A stretch of DNA of 11,994 bases from an uncultured Pseudomonadota bacterium (GTDB taxonomy: Bacteria > SAR324 > NAC60-12), in NCBI GenBank assembly GCA_913056375.1, contig CAJXNF010000048.1, positions 1 to 11,994 on the forward strand, in the 5' to 3' direction. The translations under genes and the position numbers were made by a program. Positions within the stretch are counted from its first letter, which is position 1. Each line of letters opens with the position of its first letter. A model generated the notes under the pieces. The model worked only from the letters and a program-made list of their open reading frames with translations, was not told the DNA's origin and did not search any database. Shown here one piece after another: positions 7,916 through 11,994 of the stretch.

Positions 7916-7962
7916 AGCAAATTTTTTCAGCCTTGGAAGGTAGTAGAAATTTGCTTAATATA
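7916..7962 (-). promoter_or_regulatory. Candidate promoter/operator of the yhbH-spoVR-prkA operon
   Basis: In the AT-rich 124-base gap between the regulator stop and yhbH there is a perfect 9-bp inverted repeat, AGCAAATTT (7916-7924) and AAATTTGCT (7947-7955), with half-site centres 31 bp apart (three helical turns). A TATATT box (minus strand, 7962-7957) sits one base upstream of the outer half-site, so the repeat would cover the start site. A smaller CCTT-GG-AAGG dyad (7931-7940) lies at its centre. No good -35 box is visible. A regulator binding here is inferred from symmetry and position only. Confidence 0.35.
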
Positions 7963-7979
7963 CTGATTTAAATTATTTT

Positions 7980-8756
7980 TTATGATTTTTGATTTACTTT
8001 ATTTTTAGAGGCTAAGTCTGTGGTTTGTGACTGCAAATTATTCAACAGAGATGGGATCCATGCTCGGTGCGCAAGTAAAAATCCTGTAGGTTCTCGCTCC
8101 TCTGCAGGTAAAGCAGCATCAACATCCTGTAATTCTCGTAGCGTCTGCATAAGCCGATCCAGTTCACTCAAGATCAGCTTTCTGGAATCTACTGAAAGTT
8201 GAGCAGCAGCAAAGTGCCAGCGCTCATAGCTTTGATCAAATTCATCATTGAGAAATTCTCTCATGTTTGTTCGACCCCAAATTTGCCAGAGTGGACTATC
8301 CTTTTGCCAAAGAACACTTCGTTCAAAACACAACCGAATGCGGTCTTGGGGTAGCCATTCAATCAGCTTCAGTTGTTCCAATTGACCAAGTTTTACTCTG
8401 AGTTCAACTTCTTCCAACTCAAATTCTTCAACAAGTTCTTCTGTTGTCCAACCGTTGACGAATAAAACGAGCAAAACCACTAAACTCGGCTGACTGAGCA
8501 GTGCCTTTAGTTGTACATCATTGAACGATTCTACAAGCGGTTGTTGCTCCCGACTGAGTTTAACCAACTCATAGAGATCGAGGCCCAGTACAGAACAAAT
8601 CTTTTCTAAGCGCTTCAGACTCAATGATTGGTCCGAAAACAATCTTTTGACGCTGGATTCACTTAATTTGAGACGTTGCGCAAGGATGCGATAAGTGATT
8701 CCCTGAATCTTTAAATAATGTTTGAGTGTTTCAAGCAATCTTGCTGTTTGGGTCAT
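7980..8756 (-). CDS. XRE-type helix-turn-helix transcriptional regulator with second winged-helix-like segment
   Basis: Residues 19-65 form an XRE/Cro-type DNA-binding domain: ITYRILAQRLKLSESSVKRLF, with recognition helix about 32-40, followed by LSLKRLEKICSVLGLDLYEL. Residues about 87-143 look like a second winged helix (NGWTTEELVEEF, then LGQLEQLKLIEWL and a basic RIRL hairpin), an unusual pairing. The rest (150-258) is helical, without a known ligand domain; QLSVDSRKLILSELDRLMQTLRELQDV suggests a coiled coil. The family is a common kind of small regulator; its target here is not known. It sits upstream of, and in the same direction as, the yhbH-spoVR-prkA trio (124-base gap), which makes it the likely local regulator (inference). 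An in-frame TGA immediately precedes its ATG; the ribosome site is weak. Confidence 0.8.
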   Translation of the reverse strand: MTQTARLLETLKHYLKIQGITYRILAQRLKLSESSVKRLFSDQSLSLKRLEKICSVLGLDLYELVKLSREQQPLVESFNDVQLKALLSQPSLVVLLVLFVNGWTTEELVEEFELEEVELRVKLGQLEQLKLIEWLPQDRIRLCFERSVLWQKDSPLWQIWGRTNMREFLNDEFDQSYERWHFAAAQLSVDSRKLILSELDRLMQTLRELQDVDAALPAEEREPTGFLLAHRAWIPSLLNNLQSQTTDLASKNKVNQKS

Positions 8757-8828
8757 TCAAAATTCTGATACTTCTGGTGCAACAAAATGAGACTTTTGAA
8801 TTTGTGCTTTTCTTAGCCCGGCTACAAC

Positions 8829-8844
8829 GTTAGTATTTTCTAAC
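8829..8844. promoter_or_regulatory. GTTAG-N6-CTAAC dyad upstream of the XRE regulator
   Basis: The 276-base divergent gap between the regulator and the nitronate-monooxygenase gene contains this perfect 5-bp inverted repeat with a 6-base AT-rich centre. Its 16-bp span is of the size bound by XRE-family dimers. It lies 73-88 bases upstream of the regulator ATG, where a promoter or leader would be, so autoregulation is possible. A weaker TTCTTT/AAAGAA dyad (8851-8867) and the palindrome TTGATCAA follow nearby. No confident -35/-10 pair was found for either gene. Symmetry of this length can arise by chance. Confidence 0.25.
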
Positions 8845-9032
8845 ACTTGGTTCTTTTCTTGAAAGAATTTTTTCTCATCTTTTCGGGATGAAACTGTTAA
8901 AGCAAACGCTTTGATCAAAATATTTCCTCGGTTCGCCGGGATCGCCTCGCTTTGATTCCCACCCCCCACTCTCCATTCTCCGGGATAAGCGCTGCAACTG
9001 AATCCGAAGAATTTTACTCTGGAGTATAGCAA

Positions 9033-10334
9033 ATGATGAAGATGGTTGACGATTTTCGTTGGAAACTTCGCCAAAAAGAATATGTCCCGATCATGACAGG
9101 CGGCATGGGTGTGGACATCTCAACAGCCGCATTGGCCTTGGAGTCAGCTCGCCTTGGCGGTATCGGCCATATTTCCGACGCAATGGTACCCACTGTTTCA
9201 GACCGAAGATACGAGACCAACTTCGTGCAACAAAAGTATCAGAAGTACAAGGCAAACACCTCCAGTGCCAACAAATCTCAGGTTCATTTCGATCTGAAAA
9301 TGGTGGAAGAAGCTGCTTTTCTGCATGTCGACAAAACGATGAAGGCGAAACGAGGCGATGGGATGATTTTCGTCAATTGCATGGAAAAGCTCTCAATGAA
9401 TAATCCTCGGGAAACACTCCAAGCACGAATGGTTGGAGCTATGAACGCGGGGGTAGATGGTATCACGCTTAGCGCTGGACTCCATTTGGGCACCATGGCC
9501 TTGGTCAGTGATCATCCAAGATTCCGGGATACATTCCTGGGGATCATTGTTTCATCAGTTCGAGCTCTTCGTCCATTTCTTAAGCGGGCAGCTAAGCTTG
9601 ATCGGATGCCAGACTACATTGTTGTTGAGGGGCCCCTAGCTGGAGGGCACCTGGGATTCGGAATGGATTGGGCCGAGTATGATCTCAAGACTATTTTTGT
9701 TGAAGTAGTTGAATTTTTGAAAGACAACGACCTCAATATTCCTGTCATTCCCGCTGGTGGGATCTTTACCGGTTCCGACGCTGTTGAATACATGGAGCTT
9801 GGTGCTGCTGCTGTTCAGGTTGCTACCAGGTTCACTGTCTCCGAAGAATGTGGCCTTCCAAATCGAGCCAAGCAGAAGTATTTCGAAGCCTTAGAAAAAG
9901 ATGTGGTAGTCAATCAAGTTTCCCCAACAGGCTATCCGATGAGGATGCTGACCAATTCACCGGGCATTGGCCAGGGTATTCGACCAAACTGTGAAGCTTT
10001 TGGCTACATCCTCGATAATGACGGGCATTGTGCCTATGTGGATGCCTACAACCGAGAATTAGAGCGAACCCAAAAAGAAGGTGGCAAGCTGATCGTAGAA
10101 GACAAGACCTGCTTGTGTACCCAAATGCGAAACTTTAAGATATGGACCTGTGGGCATTACGTCTATCGTCTGAAAGACACGACCCACCAACTAGAGGATG
10201 GAAGTTATCAGATGCTTACAGCAGAACACATCTTCAAAGATTATCAATTCAGCCGAGATCATCAGGTCAAGCTTCCTGAAAAAACCACTCTATCATCCCA
10301 AACTACCGATGTGGCTGAGGAAGCCGCTGCCTAA
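9033..10334 (+). CDS. Nitronate monooxygenase-family FMN oxidoreductase with Cys-containing C-terminal extension
   Basis: The 433-residue protein is a TIM-barrel flavoenzyme of the nitronate monooxygenase/2-nitropropane dioxygenase/FabK family. Visible landmarks are PIMTGGMGVDIS (19-30), LARLGGIGHIS-type strand (39-48), VEGPLAGGHLGFG (198-210, with His206 in the family's GGH active-site motif), PAGGIFTG (240-247) and the FMN-phosphate loop GAAAVQVATRF (257-267). Typical members are 320-360 residues; here the part after about 340 is additional, with CLC at 360-362 and Cys373 in TCGHYVYRLKDTTH, then an acidic alanine tail. The natural substrate is uncertain: nitronate oxidation, enoyl-ACP reduction or another flavin reaction. 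The start is well supported by GGAG at 9021-9024, eight bases upstream; the ATG at 9036 or 9042 is a less likely alternative. It is transcribed alone, divergent from the regulator. Confidence 0.85.
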   Translation: MMKMVDDFRWKLRQKEYVPIMTGGMGVDISTAALALESARLGGIGHISDAMVPTVSDRRYETNFVQQKYQKYKANTSSANKSQVHFDLKMVEEAAFLHVDKTMKAKRGDGMIFVNCMEKLSMNNPRETLQARMVGAMNAGVDGITLSAGLHLGTMALVSDHPRFRDTFLGIIVSSVRALRPFLKRAAKLDRMPDYIVVEGPLAGGHLGFGMDWAEYDLKTIFVEVVEFLKDNDLNIPVIPAGGIFTGSDAVEYMELGAAAVQVATRFTVSEECGLPNRAKQKYFEALEKDVVVNQVSPTGYPMRMLTNSPGIGQGIRPNCEAFGYILDNDGHCAYVDAYNRELERTQKEGGKLIVEDKTCLCTQMRNFKIWTCGHYVYRLKDTTHQLEDGSYQMLTAEHIFKDYQFSRDHQVKLPEKTTLSSQTTDVAEEAAA

Positions 10335-10344
10335 CTGAAGATAA

Positions 10345-10366
10345 ACCGTGTCCAATTGGGCACGGT
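10345..10366 (-). terminator. Hairpin terminator between phoH and the flavoenzyme gene
   Basis: ACCGTGTCC and GGGCACGGT pair as a 9-bp stem with one G-U pair and an AATT loop. Read on the minus strand the stem is followed by TTTATCTT, so it best serves phoH as a Rho-independent terminator. On the plus strand the following bases are C-rich, so for the flavoenzyme gene it would be weak. It occupies most of the 51-base convergent gap. Confidence 0.6.
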
Positions 10367-10385
10367 CCTCCCGCCTGAACACGGC

Positions 10386-11687
10386 CTAAAGTACATTTGC
10401 TGCTAAATCTGCTAGCGGTGAACGCTCTCCATGAACCAATGTCACGTGCCCTGCCAGAGAATATTTCTTAAAGCGTTCAACAAGTGTATTTAAACCGTTT
10501 GAACCCTCATTCACATATGGGTTGTCAATTTGGTGTGGATCACCTGTTAAGACAATTTTTGTGTCTTCACCAGCTCTAGTGACGATTGTTTTCATTTCGT
10601 GCGGAGTGAGGTTTTGTGCCTCGTCAACAATCATGTACTGTCTTGGAATACTTCGACCTCTGATGTAAGTGAGTGGCTCAACTGTGATGAAGCCTTGGTC
10701 GATCAATTCCTGGTAGCCTTTTGTTCCCTTCCGACCTGAGTTACTTACTAACAGTTCTAGGTTATCAAAAATAGGCTGCATCCAGGGATCCAATTTCTCG
10801 TTTAGATCGCCCGGCAAATAGCCAATATCACGACCCATTGGGAAGATTGGACGGGATACAATCATCCGTGTATAGCGATTTTCCATCAACATCATGTGTA
10901 AACCAACGGCCAATGCTAAAAGAGTCTTCCCGGTTCCTGCCTTTCCATTCAAGGTCACGATTGGAATTTCTGGATCCAAGAGTAATTCCAGAGCGAGGTG
11001 TTGTTCCGGATTTCTTGGCAAGATCCCCCAAACACCTTCATCATGATGAAAAGGACGAAGATAGCCAATCTTGCTGTCAAAGATTGCCATCTCTGCATCA
11101 TCCTGCCTGTCTTTATTCAGCAGTAAAATTCCTTCATTAGGGAGAAACTCTTGATCTCCAGAGAGAATGTGACGAGCACGAAATTGATCCAGCTCTGTCT
11201 CTGAAAGTTCCAATCGTGTTAGGCCTTGGTAGGGCTCATCATGCTGACGACCATCATAATTGATCGTTGGGATTCCAAGCACATTCGCCTTGACCCGTAC
11301 ATTTGTGTCCAAAGTAACCAGAGTTACTTCCTGTTGCTGGTGTAGGAGTTCCCACGCAACTAGCAGGGTTCTGTTACTCGCTCTATCAAGATCTAATTCT
11401 TCTGGAAAATCAATATCATCCGGAGTACTCATGGAAATCACCAACTCACTATCATTCGAGAGATGAATTCCTTTTGACAGATTTCCCAGTTTTCGGCATT
11501 GATCCAAAACCTGAGAAATGTTTCGAGCATTACTACCCGTCGCACTCATCACGCTCTTGAATCGATCAATTTCCTCAATCACATGTAAGGGAATAATGAT
11601 TTGGGAGTTTGGGAAGGCGTGAATTGAGTCAGGATCATAGAGTAAAACATTTGTGTCCAGAACATAACGGGGGAAAAGTTGTTCCAT
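10386..11687 (-). CDS. phoH: PIN domain-PhoH ATPase fusion (PhoH2/YlaK type)
   Basis: The 433-residue protein joins an N-terminal PIN ribonuclease domain (about 7-140) to a C-terminal PhoH P-loop ATPase (about 215-433). PIN acidic positions can be seen at Asp11 (VLDTNVLLYD), Glu38/39 (HVIEEIDRFK), Asp101 (LDRASN) and Asp127 (LDTNVRVKA). The ATPase has Walker A NGKAGTGKT at 247-255, SRPIFPMGRDIGYLPGD at 278-294, Walker B YMIVDEAQN at 351-359 and LTGDPHQIDNP at 380-390. In the family the pair acts as an RNA helicase plus RNase that unwinds and cleaves RNA; mycobacterial PhoH2 is the studied example. All catalytic residues that can be checked are present. Length is normal. No phoAT-type small partner gene is seen upstream. 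The ATG at 11687 lacks a clear Shine-Dalgarno. Confidence 0.92.
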   Translation of the reverse strand: MEQLFPRYVLDTNVLLYDPDSIHAFPNSQIIIPLHVIEEIDRFKSVMSATGSNARNISQVLDQCRKLGNLSKGIHLSNDSELVISMSTPDDIDFPEELDLDRASNRTLLVAWELLHQQQEVTLVTLDTNVRVKANVLGIPTINYDGRQHDEPYQGLTRLELSETELDQFRARHILSGDQEFLPNEGILLLNKDRQDDAEMAIFDSKIGYLRPFHHDEGVWGILPRNPEQHLALELLLDPEIPIVTLNGKAGTGKTLLALAVGLHMMLMENRYTRMIVSRPIFPMGRDIGYLPGDLNEKLDPWMQPIFDNLELLVSNSGRKGTKGYQELIDQGFITVEPLTYIRGRSIPRQYMIVDEAQNLTPHEMKTIVTRAGEDTKIVLTGDPHQIDNPYVNEGSNGLNTLVERFKKYSLAGHVTLVHGERSPLADLAANVL

Positions 11688-11763
11688 ACTAAAATTGATT
11701 GATGTAAGGACGGGATGGGTGAACTTGTACTTTAATCAAAGACCACTACAGTGAATTAGCTTT

Positions 11764-11791
11764 GTTGCAGAGTCAACGTTGCTTAGTCAAC
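11764..11791. repeat. Tandem 14-bp dyad repeat in the phoH divergent promoter region
   Basis: Two adjoining copies, GTTGCAGAGTCAAC (11764-11777) and GTTGCTTAGTCAAC (11778-11791), agree at 12 of 14 positions. Each is a GTTG-N6-CAAC inverted repeat, and the junction forms the palindrome CAACGTTG. They lie in the 157-base gap between the divergent phoH and the gene starting at 11845. TTGACT sequences on the minus strand within the repeat resemble -35 boxes for phoH, but no well-spaced -10 box was found. This looks like a two-site operator; the protein that binds it is unknown. Confidence 0.45.
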
Positions 11792-11844
11792 CTTGTCCTC
11801 AGCCTAGATCGTTTGAGCACTGAAACTAAGGATTTCTTACCAAG

Positions 11845-11994
11845 ATGAACGATAAAAAAACTCTCTCAGCAGAGCACACCGAGAGACCCTCCGAATCTTT
11901 AAATAATGAAGAAACTGATTCATTAACGTCAACAATTATTCTGCTCAAGTCAATCTGGTGTACTCTCTGGTTATCTTTCCTGACCATGGTCGAT
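11845..11994 (+). CDS. N-terminal part of a probable membrane-anchored protein, cut by window end
   Basis: Fifty codons run open to the window edge from an ATG with AAGGA 12 bases upstream. The first 30 residues are hydrophilic and rich in Ser, Thr and Glu (SAEHTERPSESLNNEETDS), followed by a hydrophobic stretch ILLKSIWCTLWLSFLTMV that looks like a membrane helix. The gene is divergent from phoH and shares its promoter region. The start resembles some acyltransferases of the PlsC type, which begin with a short tail and one helix, but too little is present to name it. Confidence 0.55.
   Translation, partial: MNDKKTLSAEHTERPSESLNNEETDSLTSTIILLKSIWCTLWLSFLTMVD

Noticed and set aside
7916..7942. 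A sigma-54-like GG...GC element on the minus strand before yhbH, attractive because E. coli yeaGH is linked to NtrC
   Set aside because: The spacing between GG and GC is 12 bases rather than the required 10, and the flanking bases do not match TGGCAC/TTGCW.
7496..7966. 156-codon open frame on the plus strand opposite the start of yhbH
   Set aside because: It is antisense to a well-supported gene, has no recognisable domain or ribosome site, and its composition reflects the reverse complement of the Gly-rich linker (TTTSTT runs).
8705..8720. Exact 16-base sequence GAATCTTTAAATAATG present here and again at 11893-11908
   Set aside because: Both copies lie inside unrelated coding sequences in different contexts. 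The sequence is AT-rich, and one such match in 12 kb is plausible by chance.
8757..9074. 105-codon minus-strand open frame ending exactly at the regulator ATG, in the same frame
   Set aside because: It overlaps the start of the flavoenzyme gene and shows no domain. It would need read-through of TGA to fuse to the regulator; nothing supports this.
1..11994. tRNA, rRNA, CRISPR arrays, transposases, integrases, phage or toxin-antitoxin genes
   Set aside because: No matching sequence or repeat structure was seen by eye on either strand.

Overview
The window is 11,994 bases of gene-dense chromosome from a Gram-negative-looking bacterium of moderate GC content. There are no RNA genes, insertion sequences, CRISPR arrays or phage genes. 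The gene content (a YfcG-type glutathione S-transferase, CsaA, PIN-PhoH, and a PrkA/SpoVR/DUF444 cluster in a non-Bacillus sequence background) suggests a proteobacterium or a related, perhaps marine, lineage. The exact taxon cannot be fixed from the sequence alone.

Left part, plus strand (1-2600): the C-terminal end of a FIST sensory-domain protein cut by the window edge, a ten-helix DMT/EamA transporter with a TTG start, a nu-class (YfcG-like) glutathione S-transferase, and a CsaA tRNA-binding-fold protein whose ATG overlaps the GST stop by 4 bases. The last three look co-transcribed.

Middle, minus strand (8756 down to 2606): an XRE-type regulator, then a tight operon yhbH/yeaH (DUF444, VWA-like) > spoVR > prkA with gaps of 16 and 14 bases. 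This is the conserved stationary-phase/stress/sporulation-associated trio. All three proteins differ from the textbook E. coli and Bacillus members at hallmark positions. PrkA is about 190 residues longer and has a changed Walker B segment, YhbH has DISYS in place of the usual DxSGSM MIDAS loop, and SpoVR has NEGWAMYWE in place of NEGWAxxWH. A 9-bp inverted repeat with centres 31 bp apart lies just past a TATATT box between the regulator and the trio, and is a candidate control site. prkA and csaA converge with only 7 bases between their stop codons.

Right part (9033-11994): an FMN-dependent nitronate-monooxygenase-family enzyme (plus strand) with a long cysteine-containing C-terminal extension; a convergent PIN-PhoH ATPase (minus strand) with a hairpin terminator between them; and the first 50 codons of a divergent, probably membrane-anchored protein. 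The divergent promoter region between phoH and that last gene carries a tandem 14-bp repeat, each copy itself a GTTG-N6-CAAC dyad.

The main biological interest is the divergent PrkA-SpoVR-YhbH module together with its adjacent regulator and candidate operators. The remaining genes are ordinary housekeeping or accessory metabolism.
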